DNA of 64,000 nucleotides from QHXQ01 sp036389375 (GCA_036389375.1 DASVQA010000132.1:1-64000); one strand, 5' to 3'. Counted from the stretch's first letter, positions 50,951 through 60,317 are shown. Translations and numbers: made by a program. The notes: a model not told the origin generated them from the letters alone.

Positions 50951-52828
50951 CTAGGGGACGGTCTGCGTCTGCAATATCGGCTCGGCGGCGGGCGCTGGTT
51001 GGGCGTCGCGCCGGCCCTTTGTCCAACGGCGAATCGAATCCGCGAGGATGATTACCGCCGCCGCCATCAGGAGCGCGGTAAGCGCCGTATTGATGTAGCC
51101 CTGCGCCGCCGTCTCCGGTTTGTGCGCGAGCGGCCAGAAGATGTCTGTGATTGACTGCCAGCCGGCGACGAGCGTAGTTGTGCCGACGAAGGCGAGCGGC
51201 ACAAGCGTCGTCCAACTGTAACGCGCGCGCCCCGAGTTGATGATGATCGTCGTCGCCACGCAGAGCGCCACGGCCGCGAGCAGTTGATTGGCGATGCCGA
51301 ACATGGGCCAGATCGTTGAGATCGAGCCTGACCAGATAAAAGCGGCCCAGCCGGTGACGACGAGAGCGGTCGTCAAGATCGCGCCCGGCAGCCACGTCGG
51401 TTCTTCAAATTTGCGATAGAAGCGCCCGCCAAACTCGCCAACCAGAAAGCGCGCGACGCGCGTGCCCGTATCAATCGTCGTCAGGATAAAGAGCGCCTCG
51501 AACATGATGGCGAAGTGATACCAGTATTTCATCAAGCCCCGCAGCCCCGGTATGGCGTCGAAGATTTTAGCGATGCCGAGCGCGAGCGTAACCGCGCCGC
51601 CGGTGCGGCCACGCAAGTTCGTCTCGCCCGATTCGGCTTCGAGCCGGTCAATCTCTTTCGGTTGCAGATCGAAATCGCCGCCCGCGTGTTCCTGTACCAT
51701 GCGGCTGTAAGCGGCGCGTTGTGCGTCTGTGCGCTGCTGCGTGTTGATGGCGAAGTAGTCGCCGGGAAAGAGCGACGTGGCCGCGATCAAAGCGACGACG
51801 CCCACGACGCCCTCCATCAGCATCGAGCCGTAGCCGATCATGCGCGTGTCCGTCTCTTTGGCGATCATCTTCGGCGTCGTGCCCGACGAGATGAGCGAAT
51901 GAAAGCCGCTGATCGCGCCGCACGCGATGGTGATGAAGACGAAGGGATAGACCTTGCCCGGAATGACGGGGCCGCCGCCCGCGACAAAGGGCGTAAAGGC
52001 CGGCATGTTCAAATTCGGATGGACGACGATCACGCCGATGATGAGAAACGCAATCGTGCCGATCTTCAGATACGACGACAGGTAATCGCGCGGACACAGG
52101 AGCAGCCAGACCGGCAAGACCGACGCGATGAAACCGTAACCGGCCATCAACAGCGTGATCGTGCCCCGCGAGAAGGTGAACGTCTGAGCCCAACTCGACT
52201 CCGCCACCCAGCCGCCGGCAATCACGGCGAAGAACAGACCCGCGACGCCGAGCGCGCTCGCCTCACCGATCTTGCCGGGGCGTATGCGGTACATGTAAAG
52301 CCCCATCAGAAGCGCGAGCGGGATGGTGAAGCCGACGGTGAACGTCCCCCACGCCGATTCCGCCAGCGCATTGACGACGACGAGGCCAAGCCCTGCGAGC
52401 GCAATCACGACAATGAACAGGATCGCCACGCCTGCGACCAAACCTGAGAGCGGACTGATCTCCGTGCGCGCGATCTCGGCGAGCGATTTGCCTCTGCGCC
52501 GGACGCTCGCCACGAGGATCAGAAAATCGTGTACCGCGCCGCCTAGACAGACGCCGATCACCAGCCATAGCAGACCCGGTAGGAAACCGAACTGCGCCGC
52601 CAAAACAGGCCCGATGAGCGGGCCAGCGCCGGAGATGGCGGCAAAGTGATGCCCAAAGAGCACCCACTTATTCGTCGGATAGTAATTGTGCCCGTCGTGC
52701 ATCGTCTTTGCGGGCACGGGGCGCGCGTCGTCGAGTACCAGCACCTTCGCGGCGAGAAAGGCAGAATAGTAGCGATAGGCAATCGCCAGTACGCACAGCG
52801 CGCCGATGATGACAGGCAGAGCGTTCAT
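50951..52828 (-). CDS. cstA: Carbon starvation protein CstA (peptide/pyruvate transporter)
   Basis: The product has 625 residues with about 15-16 hydrophobic segments. The family signature spans [20 protein letters not shown] then [17 protein letters not shown] at residues about 44-80, then [34 protein letters not shown] is also typical. CstA imports peptides, or pyruvate in the case of BtsT, on carbon shortage. The long soluble loop [20 protein letters not shown] (about 370-410) replaces a transmembrane part of the E. coli protein. No CRP site was looked for, since the regulator set of this phylum differs. Confidence 0.92.
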   Translation of the reverse strand: MNALPVIIGALCVLAIAYRYYSAFLAAKVLVLDDARPVPAKTMHDGHNYYPTNKWVLFGHHFAAISGAGPLIGPVLAAQFGFLPGLLWLVIGVCLGGAVHDFLILVASVRRRGKSLAEIARTEISPLSGLVAGVAILFIVVIALAGLGLVVVNALAESAWGTFTVGFTIPLALLMGLYMYRIRPGKIGEASALGVAGLFFAVIAGGWVAESSWAQTFTFSRGTITLLMAGYGFIASVLPVWLLLCPRDYLSSYLKIGTIAFLIIGVIVVHPNLNMPAFTPFVAGGGPVIPGKVYPFVFITIACGAISGFHSLISSGTTPKMIAKETDTRMIGYGSMLMEGVVGVVALIAATSLFPGDYFAINTQQRTDAQRAAYSRMVQEHAGGDFDLQPKEIDRLEAESGETNLRGRTGGAVTLALGIAKIFDAIPGLRGLMKYWYHFAIMFEALFILTTIDTGTRVARFLVGEFGGRFYRKFEEPTWLPGAILTTALVVTGWAAFIWSGSISTIWPMFGIANQLLAAVALCVATTIIINSGRARYSWTTLVPLAFVGTTTLVAGWQSITDIFWPLAHKPETAAQGYINTALTALLMAAAVIILADSIRRWTKGRRDAQPAPAAEPILQTQTVP

Positions 52829-52973
52829 GAGTTGTTAAAGTCCTCCGCAGGCTGGCTCAAGGTTCTCGCGCGGGAGCGGGCGAATTATAAACGCAAGTGC
52901 GCGCGCGTCGGAAATCTATAGCCGCCCGCGCAGGCGAGCGGCGCGACGGGCGCGTTGCGCCAAACTGAGCCGT

Positions 52974-54125
52974 TCAACCGATGATGCTTTCGGTGATCTT
53001 AATGTCGCGTGCGGCAAGGGCGGCGACAAACTCGGCGGGCGGGATGCAGCGTTCCTGTGGGCGCGCGCCGTGTTCGGTTGTGCCGCCGCGCGCCATCGTC
53101 TGCGCGATGATGGAGGCGGGGAAAGCGGTCGTCCGCATCATCGCGGAGAGACCTGTGCGCGCGTCGAAGCTGTCTATGATGTCGTAGCGGAGCGTCTGCG
53201 TCTGTTGGTTCATCCGGCCGCGAAATTCAAGCCGGACGAGGACAACATCGGGTTCGTCGGCGGGCAGATGGCGCGTGAGCATTTCACCGAGCAGCCGGCG
53301 CGGGCGCAGGCGCACGCCGTCAAGCTCAACCTCTTCGCTCGCGGCCAGACCAAGCTCGATGAGCAGTTTGAATTGCGCGCAGTGGCCGGGATAGCGGATC
53401 GTCTTGTAGTCGAGCGTGCGTAGGCGGCCGGCGAAGGTGTCGGGCAGGGTCGAAGTGCCGCCGGAGGTCTGGAAGGCTTCCATCGCGCCGAAGGGCGCGG
53501 GAAATTCGAGCGTCTCCGTCTCGGTCATGGATTCGATCTCGATGATCTGTCCGTCGCGGATGACGCGTGCGCGCTCGACGTACTCGTTGATCAAGCCTTC
53601 CACTGAAAAGACGATCTGATAATTGAGCGGCGGCTTCGGCTCTTGCGGCAAGCCGCCGACGCGTATGTGGAGGGCGGCCAACTCATCAAAGCGGGCCGCG
53701 CCGTGAGCGGCGAGGACGGAGACCATGCCGGGCGCAAGACCGCAATCGGGAATGATGTTGATGCCGGCGGCGCGCGCTTCCCGGTCGAGCGCGAGTTCCG
53801 CATCGACGATGGTGTTGTTGCCGCCGAGGTCGCAGAAGTTCGTGCGCGCCTCAATCGCACAGCGCGCAAGTTGCAGATTGTGATGATAGGTGACGCAACT
53901 GATGGCGGCGTCGTGCCCGCGCATGAGCGCGATCACCGCGTCAGCATCGTTTACGTCAACTGCGACGGGCGTCAACTTGTCCGTGCCGACCGTGGCGGCG
54001 ACGGCGCGGGCGCGTTCCGCATCAATGTCAGCGACGGTGACGCTGCGCACGTCCGGCGAGTTGTGCGCCAGATCATAAGCCGCGCCGAGACCCATGCGCC
54101 CCGCGCCGAGGACGAGTATCTTCAT
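52974..54125 (-). CDS. Saccharopine dehydrogenase-like oxidoreductase
   Basis: The product has 383 residues. The N-terminal Rossmann fold starts ILVLGAGRMGLGAAYDLAHN. The family parts AISCVTYHHNLQLARCAIEA, GGNNTIVDAELALDREARAA, IIPDCGLAPGMVSVLAAHGA and TLDYKTIRYPGHCAQFKLLI fit saccharopine dehydrogenase/lysine 6-dehydrogenase-type enzymes. The exact substrate is open. It overlaps the amino-acid permease gene by 4 nt (ATGA), so the pair probably imports and oxidises an amino acid such as lysine (inference). Confidence 0.87.
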   Translation of the reverse strand: MKILVLGAGRMGLGAAYDLAHNSPDVRSVTVADIDAERARAVAATVGTDKLTPVAVDVNDADAVIALMRGHDAAISCVTYHHNLQLARCAIEARTNFCDLGGNNTIVDAELALDREARAAGINIIPDCGLAPGMVSVLAAHGAARFDELAALHIRVGGLPQEPKPPLNYQIVFSVEGLINEYVERARVIRDGQIIEIESMTETETLEFPAPFGAMEAFQTSGGTSTLPDTFAGRLRTLDYKTIRYPGHCAQFKLLIELGLAASEEVELDGVRLRPRRLLGEMLTRHLPADEPDVVLVRLEFRGRMNQQTQTLRYDIIDSFDARTGLSAMMRTTAFPASIIAQTMARGGTTEHGARPQERCIPPAEFVAALAARDIKITESIIG

Positions 54126-55903
54126 CGCGCCGCCGTGTCCTCGCCGTTCATGCCCTTCGACGCGCCCGCCAGCGACCCGGCGATGCCGCTCACGATGCCG
54201 AGCGCGATCAAGATTAGCCCGACCAGCGCGCGCGTGTGATCGTCGCTGGCCGAATCGGTCGCTTCACGCAGCAGTTGGCCCGGCCCTGCGTCGTGCGGAA
54301 TGGTAAACAAACCGATGGCGGTTAACAGGAAACCGAGCGAGGCGAGTTTGAGCGCAGAGGGTGTGCGCGTGGGCCGGCCGATCTTCTGCCCAACGGCGCT
54401 GCGCGTGTAGCCGTAGGCGGTGTAGATCGACATGCCGAGTACGAGCCAGCCGATGAAGCGCCACCACGACGCGGGCGGCAGGTAGTACATCAGGAAGAAG
54501 CAGGACGCCGCGCCGAGCAAGGGCAGGAAGTACGCGCCGAGCGGCACGCGGAACGGCCGCCGCCGCGCCGGGTCTTTGTGACGCAGGATCGGAATGCCGA
54601 CGCAGACGAGGATGAAGGCAAAGAGCGTCCCGATATTCGTCAGGTCAACCATCTCGTCAATGCTCATGAAGGCGGCGAAGACGCCGACGAGCACGCCCGT
54701 TATGATCGTCGTCACGTGCGGCGTCTTGAATTTCGGATGGACGCTGGCGAAGACGGGCGGCAAGAGTCCATCGCGCGCCATCGAGAAGAAGATGCGCGGT
54801 TGACCGAGTTGGAAGACGAGCAGCACGGCCGTGTGCGCGACGACCGAGCCGAAGGCGACAATGGTGCTCGGCCACGTCACCCCGGCGGGCGCAACGTGCG
54901 AGAGCGCCATCGTCAGTGGTTCCGCCTGTTCGTTGGCGAGTTTCTGGACGAGTTCACCATAAGGCAGGATGCCGGTGAAAACGGCCGCGATGCCGATGTA
55001 GAAGACGGTGCAGACGACGAGCGACGCGATGATGCCGATGGGCAGATCGCGCCCCGGATTTTTACACTCTTCGGCGACGGTCGAGACAGCGTCGAAGCCG
55101 ATGTAAGCGAAGAAGACGACGGCCGCTGCGGCGAGCGTGCCGTGCCAGCCGGTCGGTTGGAACGGATGCCAGTTCGTGGCCATCTTCGCGGGCGAGACGT
55201 AGTAGAGCGCCATGCCGACGAAGAAGAGCAGTACGAGAATTTTGATCATCACCATGATGGCGTTAAAGCCCGCCGATTCGCGTATGCCCCAGACAAGCAC
55301 GATGGTGATGAGCGCGACGATGAGGAACGCAAGCAGGTTGAAGATGATGGCGTGACCGAAGATGTGCGGCGCACCGCCGAACGCCTCGGCGTATCCGGCG
55401 GGGTTCGTCTCGGCAAACTTCGCGGCCGTGCGATAGTCGGTCGCCAGCCAAGCCGGAATGTGTATGCCGATGCCGTCCATCAGCGTACGGAAGTAGTTGG
55501 CCCAACTGATGGCGACCGCGACGTTGCCGACGGCGTACTCGATGATCAAATCCCAGCCGATGATCCATGCGACCAACTCGCCGAGCGTGGCGTAGGAGTA
55601 GGTGTAAGCCGACCCACTGATCGGAACCATCGAAGCGAACTCCGCATAGCAGAGGGCGGTGAACGCGCAGACAATCGCCGTGATCACGAACGACAACATG
55701 AGCGAGGGGCCAGCGCCGGGGCGCGAGGCGTCGCCGGCGGCGGCCGTGCCGACGGTGGCGAAGATGCCTGCGCCGATGATCGCGCCGATGCCTAAGAGCG
55801 TGATGTTGAGCGGCCCCAGCGTGCGCTTGAGCGCAAACTGCGGCCCGCCGGCAACGGCTAGAATGTCGTCCAGATTCTTGGTGCGAAAGATGCCTCGAAG
55901 CAC
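54122..55903 (-). CDS. APC-family amino acid permease
   Basis: The product has 593 residues. The GTG start at 55903 has GGGAG 10 nt upstream and yields the usual N-terminus (RGIFRTKNLDDILA, then LKRTLGPLNITLLGIGAIIG). About 14 membrane helices follow. Motifs are GIGAIIGAGIFATVGTAAAG (helix 1), GSAYTYSYATLGELVAWIIG and FAYIGFDAVSTVAEECKNPG. This is the cationic amino acid transporter branch (CAT/YfnA-like). Its stop overlaps the saccharopine-dehydrogenase-like gene, supporting a basic amino acid as substrate. Confidence 0.9.
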   Translation of the reverse strand: MLRGIFRTKNLDDILAVAGGPQFALKRTLGPLNITLLGIGAIIGAGIFATVGTAAAGDASRPGAGPSLMLSFVITAIVCAFTALCYAEFASMVPISGSAYTYSYATLGELVAWIIGWDLIIEYAVGNVAVAISWANYFRTLMDGIGIHIPAWLATDYRTAAKFAETNPAGYAEAFGGAPHIFGHAIIFNLLAFLIVALITIVLVWGIRESAGFNAIMVMIKILVLLFFVGMALYYVSPAKMATNWHPFQPTGWHGTLAAAAVVFFAYIGFDAVSTVAEECKNPGRDLPIGIIASLVVCTVFYIGIAAVFTGILPYGELVQKLANEQAEPLTMALSHVAPAGVTWPSTIVAFGSVVAHTAVLLVFQLGQPRIFFSMARDGLLPPVFASVHPKFKTPHVTTIITGVLVGVFAAFMSIDEMVDLTNIGTLFAFILVCVGIPILRHKDPARRRPFRVPLGAYFLPLLGAASCFFLMYYLPPASWWRFIGWLVLGMSIYTAYGYTRSAVGQKIGRPTRTPSALKLASLGFLLTAIGLFTIPHDAGPGQLLREATDSASDDHTRALVGLILIALGIVSGIAGSLAGASKGMNGEDTAAR

Positions 55904-56140
55904 GAGCGTTCGTCTCCCGGAAAGTGGGTTTGTGATTACAAGGTGCTTGTGATCAGACCTGCGCTTGACTTGGTGGCGCGCAGTTTGGCACACCGGCGCA
56001 CGCGAGCGCAACAAAAACGGCGGCGCGCGCCAGTGCTCATCGGTGCGCCCGCGCCGCGCTCTATTGACTACGTCGCCTGTTTCATCCAAAATTCAGCCTC
56101 CTCGTAATGCCATCCTGTGCTTAAAGAGGCTCGTAAGCTC

Positions 56141-56887
56141 ATGGCGTCCGTCGAAACTACGCAAAAGGGCCGGCCGCGCGATCTTCCTTTTGCCGTCTAT
56201 AAACAGCAGCAGGCGGAAATTTCCCGCCGCCGGCTCTATCCGATCACGGCCTTCTATACTGCTTTTTCGGCGCTCGTGTTGTGGCTGGCGCTGCGCTCGC
56301 CGCATCCTTACGTGGGCCTCGCCTGCTATCTGGCCGGCATTCCGGTCTGGATGCTGGTGGAGTATTTTTTCCACCGCTTCATCCTGCACGGCCGGTTCAA
56401 GCAGTCCAAGAAGTGGTGGAAGAAATTCTACACGGGCCTCGCGCACAAGTATCTCGACCCGCTCCACTGGGAACATCACGAACGCCCCTTCGACGGCTTA
56501 CACATGAGCGGTCAATTGCGCGACCTGCTGCCGCTCTTTCTGGTGGCCGTGCCCGTCAGTTTTCTCTTTCCCGTTTACACACTGCCGATGGTGTTAGCCG
56601 CGACCGCGCAGGGCTACGTGGCGGAAGAATGGGTGCATCACTGCGTCCACTTCTACAACTTCCGCAATCCCTACATCAGGTACATGAAGAAGCACCATTT
56701 CTATCATCACACCTCACACGGCATGACGCGCGGCTTCGGGACGAGCAGCGGCGTGTGTGACGTGATCTTCCAGACCCGTTATCCCGCAGCGGTGCGCGAG
56801 CGCATGTATGGCCGGGGGCGCAGTGCGCGCAGCCGCAGCAACCGGCCGGCGGAACTCGACACCACCACGCGGACATCCACACCATGA
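56141..56887 (+). CDS. Fatty acid hydroxylase / sterol desaturase family protein
   Basis: The product has 248 residues. Several membrane helices surround His boxes for a di-iron site: EYFFHRFILHG, LHWEHHERPF, VHHCVHFYNFRN and KKHHFYHHTSHGM. This is the fatty acid 2-hydroxylase-like branch of the family, which hydroxylates lipids with oxygen. The start at 56141 (MASVETTQ) has GAGG upstream; GTG 56117 is an alternative. The stop overlaps the next gene start (ATGAC at 56884), so it is coupled to the SDR gene. The basic C-terminus after RYPAAVRERMYG is not conserved. Confidence 0.87.
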   Translation: MASVETTQKGRPRDLPFAVYKQQQAEISRRRLYPITAFYTAFSALVLWLALRSPHPYVGLACYLAGIPVWMLVEYFFHRFILHGRFKQSKKWWKKFYTGLAHKYLDPLHWEHHERPFDGLHMSGQLRDLLPLFLVAVPVSFLFPVYTLPMVLAATAQGYVAEEWVHHCVHFYNFRNPYIRYMKKHHFYHHTSHGMTRGFGTSSGVCDVIFQTRYPAAVRERMYGRGRSARSRSNRPAELDTTTRTSTP

Positions 56888-57666
56888 CGCGGCCCGGAAG
56901 CTACGCCCTCGTCACCGGCGCTTCGACGGGTCTCGGCAAGTTCTTCGCCCGCGCGCTCGCGGCGCGCAAGCAGAACTTAATCCTCGTAGCCAGAACGCAG
57001 GCCAAACTCGAAGCCTTAGCCGATGAGTTAAGGGCGGCGCACGGCGTCACGGTCGCGCCGCTCTCGTTCGATCTGGCCGCGCCGCGTGCGGGTCAAGAAC
57101 TTGCCGCGCAACTGCGCGCACGCGAACTCGCCGTCGAGTTGCTGGTCAATAACGCCGGCTTCGGGCTGCGCGGAAAATTCTGGACGCTATCGTTGGCGAG
57201 CCAGTTGGAGATGCTCAATCTGCATAACGCGGCGGTGGTCGAACTGACGTATGAGCTTTTGCCGCCCATGCTCGCGGCCGAGCGCGGCGGCATCATCAAC
57301 GTCTCCTCGCTCGCCGGCTTCCAGCCGATCCCTTTCGCGGCGCTCTATTCTGCTACCAAAGCTTTCCTCACTACGTTCTCGATGGCGCTGCGCGAGGAGT
57401 TGCGCCCGACCGGCGTCAAAGTCGTCACGTTGTGTCCGGGCCGGCTGCGGGCTGACCCGGAAGCGGCGGGCGACGAGACCAAGCGGCAAAAAGTTCCCGG
57501 CGGTGAACAAGGGCATGCGGAGGTCGTGAAAGAAGCATTAGCCAAACTCGATAGCGGCGGCGGGCTGGTCATTCCCGGTCGTGTGAATCGCTGGATGATG
57601 CGCGGGCAGCGCCTGATCCCGCCGAACGCCGTGCCCAAGATCGTGGCCCGAATGTCCAAGTCATAA
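56884..57666 (+). CDS. Short-chain dehydrogenase/reductase
   Basis: The product has 260 residues. It is a classical SDR: TGASTGLGKFFARALAARKQ (NADP-binding TGxxxGxG), LLVNNAGFGLRGKF (NNAG), IINVSSLAGFQPIPFAALYS (catalytic Ser and the Tyr of YSATK, with Lys in SATKAF), and LCPGRL. The substrate is unknown; family relatives act on 3-keto lipids or on sugars. Its overlap with the fatty acid hydroxylase-like gene suggests joint lipid modification, for instance reduction or oxidation of a hydroxylated chain (inference). Confidence 0.9.
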   Translation: MTRPGSYALVTGASTGLGKFFARALAARKQNLILVARTQAKLEALADELRAAHGVTVAPLSFDLAAPRAGQELAAQLRARELAVELLVNNAGFGLRGKFWTLSLASQLEMLNLHNAAVVELTYELLPPMLAAERGGIINVSSLAGFQPIPFAALYSATKAFLTTFSMALREELRPTGVKVVTLCPGRLRADPEAAGDETKRQKVPGGEQGHAEVVKEALAKLDSGGGLVIPGRVNRWMMRGQRLIPPNAVPKIVARMSKS

Positions 57667-57734
57667 AAAGCTAATTATAATGGCGCAGCCCCGGTTTGAC
57701 TCTGCCGCCGAAGGGATAAGCGTTAAGCACCGTC

Positions 57735-58496
57735 ATGTCGGAACGTCGTCCTGAACAGCCCCGCGTGGTGTATGAGCAGCTTGACACCGCGTTTGTCAGT
57801 CTGCCTGCGCTCTTGCGCTACCTGCAACAGCGCGACTTTACGGGGCGCGTTCACGTCGAACTGGACGAGTACGACGGCGACATCTATCTCGCCGGCCGCA
57901 ACCGGCTGGAAGCCTGCGAGCGCGACCACGCGACGGGGCGCGCGGAGGCGGGCGAGGCGGCGTTGCAGCGCCTGCTGGTGCGTGCGCGCGAAGAGGGCGG
58001 CGTGGTCAGCGTCTACGAACATGCGGTGACGGAATCGTTCGACGAGTTGCGCCCGCAAACTATTCAGGCGGGCGTGCTGGCGCAGGACGATCTAGACCGG
58101 CGCACGGTCTTACAGTTGAGCGGCGACGTGATCGCGGCGGTCGAGCGCGCGGTGCTCGCCTCGTCGCCGGAGAGTTTCGCGGCGCACTTTCGGGCCGCGC
58201 GCGCTGAACTGGCGGACGATTATCCGTTTCTCACCTCGCTCGGCGCGTGCGTCGAGTATGTGGCGGGCGAGGCGCGCCTGAGTCGGCAGACAAATATCAA
58301 TCAGTTCGTCGAAGGCGTGTGTCTTGCGCTGGGGCGCGTAGTGGCGCGCGTGGCGGCGCTCGACGCGGAGGGGCGCGGCGTGCGGCGCGAGGTGGCGCGC
58401 GAGTTGGCGGCGTTGCAGGAGCGGCGGCCCAAGGCGCTCGCGCGGTTTCGCTTCGCCGCGCAGCTTGAGCGCATTGCGGGCTTGCGCTGGACGTGA
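57735..58496 (+). CDS. Unknown protein, possible DUF4388/PATAN-like N-terminus
   Basis: The product has 253 residues with no signal peptide. The first 90 residues read like a small sheet-helix domain (FVSLPALLRYLQQRDFTGRV, HVELDEYDGDIYLAGRNRLE), reminiscent of DUF4388-type modules that occur with signalling proteins. The rest is helical (VLQLSGDVIAAVERAVLASS, NINQFVEGVCLALGRVVARV). No catalytic motif was recognised. A TATAAT (57676-57681) lies upstream, so it may have its own promoter. Confidence 0.6.
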   Translation: MSERRPEQPRVVYEQLDTAFVSLPALLRYLQQRDFTGRVHVELDEYDGDIYLAGRNRLEACERDHATGRAEAGEAALQRLLVRAREEGGVVSVYEHAVTESFDELRPQTIQAGVLAQDDLDRRTVLQLSGDVIAAVERAVLASSPESFAAHFRAARAELADDYPFLTSLGACVEYVAGEARLSRQTNINQFVEGVCLALGRVVARVAALDAEGRGVRREVARELAALQERRPKALARFRFAAQLERIAGLRWT

Positions 58497-58502
58497 AGAA
58501 AA

Positions 58503-58582
58503 CAGTGCCGAGTGACGAGTGACCGGTGACGAGTTACAATACTTGGCAGCGCCGGGCACTCGCCACCTGTCACCTGTTAATG
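58503..58582. repeat. Heptamer-array inverted repeat F (decayed)
   Basis: The left arm 58503-58537 carries the 7-nt units AGTGACG, AGTGACC, GGTGACG. The right arm (about 58556-58576) reads GCACTCGCCACCTGTCACCT, only partly complementary. The unit is the one of repeats B and C. It ends about 10 nt before the ATG of the methyltransferase gene. Reading this region as coding (from an ATG at 58519) gives a non-conserved 23-residue extension, which was discarded. Confidence 0.75.
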
Positions 58583-58587
58583 CTGTT

Positions 58588-59469
58588 ATGAGTTTACTGA
58601 ACTCGATTCCTTTTTCGCGGATGTTGGATTCGCGCCTGCTGCGCGGCCGTGCGGTGGGCCGGCGCGAGCGCGTCTTCTCGAACTTTGACGAGGAGCGGAT
58701 TTTAAGAAACTACATCGCCGACCTGCTGCCGGCCGGGCGCAGACACACGGCGGTCGATCTGGGTGCGGGCGATGGCATCAGGCATTCAAACACGCACGCG
58801 CTGTTTGCGGCCGGTTGGGCGGGGCTGGCGGTCGAGGCCGACAGCCGGCGCGCTTACCGGCTGGCGCGCACTTACCGCAAACACCCGCGCGTCTATGTCT
58901 CGCGTTGCCGGGTGACGCCGCACAACGTCGTCGCGCTGCTTGAGGCTTACGAGCTAGAGCCGGAGTTCGACGTGCTCAGTCTCGACATAGACAGTTACGA
59001 TTACTGGGTCTTGGATGCCCTGCTCGCGCGCTTTCGCCCGCGCCTCATCGTCACCGAGATCAACGAGAAGATTCCGCCGCCGATCAAGTTCGTCGTCAAA
59101 TACGATGCCGACTTCCAACTGCGCCATCACTTCTACGGCTACAGCATCGAGAGCCTCACGGAGCTATGTGCGCGCCACGCCTATGCGCTGCTGGAACTTG
59201 AGTACAACAACGCCTTCCTCGCGCCCGCCGAGCTTGCGCCGGCGAGCCGGACGGCGATGGAAGCATACCGGCGCGGCTATCTTGAGCGCGCCGACCGGCA
59301 GGCCAAATTCTGGTTGAATCACGACATGGAAATTCTGCACACGCTCAGCCCCACGGCCGGCGTCGAATTTCTCCAACGCTTCTTCGCGCGCCATGAGGGC
59401 AAGTACGAGATCGGTCTGCCCGCGCCCGTGCAGACGGAAGCAGATGTCTGCGCGTTAAGCGAGGTTTAA
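58588..59469 (+). CDS. FkbM-like SAM-dependent methyltransferase
   Basis: The product has 293 residues. The SAM-binding motif is TAVDLGAGDGIRHSNTHALF at residues about 54-73, then GLAVEADSRRAYRLARTY. FDVLSLDIDSYDYWVLDALL is the acidic motif typical of FkbM-like enzymes. RPRLIVTEINEKIPPPIKFV and a C-terminal helical part follow. The substrate is unknown, but FkbM-type proteins often methylate sugars or lipids. No ribosome site is visible, as repeat F precedes the start. A strong inverted repeat follows the stop. Confidence 0.75.
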   Translation: MSLLNSIPFSRMLDSRLLRGRAVGRRERVFSNFDEERILRNYIADLLPAGRRHTAVDLGAGDGIRHSNTHALFAAGWAGLAVEADSRRAYRLARTYRKHPRVYVSRCRVTPHNVVALLEAYELEPEFDVLSLDIDSYDYWVLDALLARFRPRLIVTEINEKIPPPIKFVVKYDADFQLRHHFYGYSIESLTELCARHAYALLELEYNNAFLAPAELAPASRTAMEAYRRGYLERADRQAKFWLNHDMEILHTLSPTAGVEFLQRFFARHEGKYEIGLPAPVQTEADVCALSEV

Positions 59470-59485
59470 GCTTTAAGGCTTGAAC

Positions 59486-59550
59486 CCTAAAGACAGAAAG
59501 AGCACAAAGGTGATCGACTGATCCGCCTTTGTGCTCTTTCTGTCTTTAGG
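59486..59550. terminator. Bidirectional terminator, perfect 25-bp stem
   Basis: The left arm 59486-59510 (starting CCTAAAGACAGAAAGAGCAC) is the exact reverse complement of 59526-59550. The 15-nt loop is TGATCGACTGATCCG. It lies between the convergent methyltransferase gene and rhodanese gene. The AT-rich outer ends allow termination on either strand. Confidence 0.8.
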
Positions 59551-59586
59551 AGTTAATGCGCTTCGCGGTAATGCGCTTGCCTGCGC

Positions 59587-60096
59587 TTACTGCTCTTTAT
59601 CAATCGGCAAGCCGGCGTTCTGCCATGCGGCATAGCCGCCGAGCAGGGCCGCGACGTTGGTGATATTTTTGCTTTTGAGTGTTTGCGCCGCACCGGCGCT
59701 TGAATGTTCGTTTGGTCAAGAACAGTAGGTGACGATCAACTTGTCCTTCGGCAGTTCGTTTGCGCGCGTGCCGATCTCGGCGAACGGAATCATGATCGAG
59801 TCGCGGATGTGCCCCGACTTGTAGGCCGCGTCGCCGCGCACGTCAACGACGATGGCCTGATGCGCGTCGAGCGCCTGCTTTAACTCCGCGACGGTGATGC
59901 GGCGTACGTCGTCCGCCGGCTCTGCGGGCGCGGCAGTTGGGGCGGGCGGTGGGTTAGTGGCGCTGTTGGGTGCGGCCGGCGGCGCGGCCTTATTCGCGTT
60001 CGCCCGGCCGCTGTAGGCTTCCGGGTTGCAGGCCGCGATGACGAGCAGCACGGCGCACAGGCCGAGCGCGGCGGCAGTTGAGAACAATAGACGCAT
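59587..60096 (-). CDS. Rhodanese lipoprotein with in-frame TGA (probable selenoprotein)
   Basis: The product has 169 residues if TGA at 59718-59716 is read as selenocysteine (127 if it is a stop). The start at 60096 follows AAGGAAGCGAG and gives a lipoprotein signal (LLVIAAC). A Pro/Ala linker leads to a rhodanese domain: RITVAELKQALDAHQAIVVD, VRGDAAYKSGHIRDSIMIPF and LIVTYCS just before the TGA. After the TGA the frame continues PNEHSSAGAAQTL and LLGGYAAWQNAGLPIDKEQ, the normal rhodanese C-terminus, to TAA 59589-59587. Cys homologues have the pattern YCxCP, so the TGA replaces the second Cys. Rhodaneses move sulfane sulfur; this one would act in the periplasm. A nonsense mutation is the alternative. 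Confidence 0.8.
59685..59718 (-). promoter_or_regulatory. Candidate bacterial SECIS element
   Basis: On the coding strand the TGA (59718-59716) is followed after 16 nt by a hairpin: GCGCC (59699-59695), loop GGTGC (59694-59690), GGCGC (59689-59685). The GGU at the loop start and its distance of about 22 nt from the UGA fit the known bacterial SECIS pattern recognised by SelB. Confidence 0.7.
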
Positions 60097-60317
60097 CTCG
60101 CTTCCTTTATCTCCTCTAAAACTTGGCTCGCGGCTGTCAGGCACGCGCCGCGTAGCATCGCACAAAACAACGCCGGAATGGAAGCGCGCCTATGCGCCCC
60201 AGCCGGGCAGACGCGCGCCGCCCGCGCGCGAAGCCAGCGAGCCGGCCGCCGGCCCTCGCCCGCCGTGCATTACAGACGCACGAGCGAAGGCCGTCCCTCC
60301 GCTCCCGGTTGCACGGC

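Noticed and set aside
54578..55795. Plus-strand open frame of 405 codons opposite the amino acid permease
   Set aside because: It is rich in D, R and E with no known fold, and mirrors the hydrophobic permease on the other strand.
59719..60165. Rhodanese read as a complete short protein ending at the TGA
   Set aside because: It would stop right after the first active-site Cys and lack the conserved GGYAAW helix, which is present in the same frame downstream. The start at 60165 was also dropped, as the signal peptide begins at 60096.
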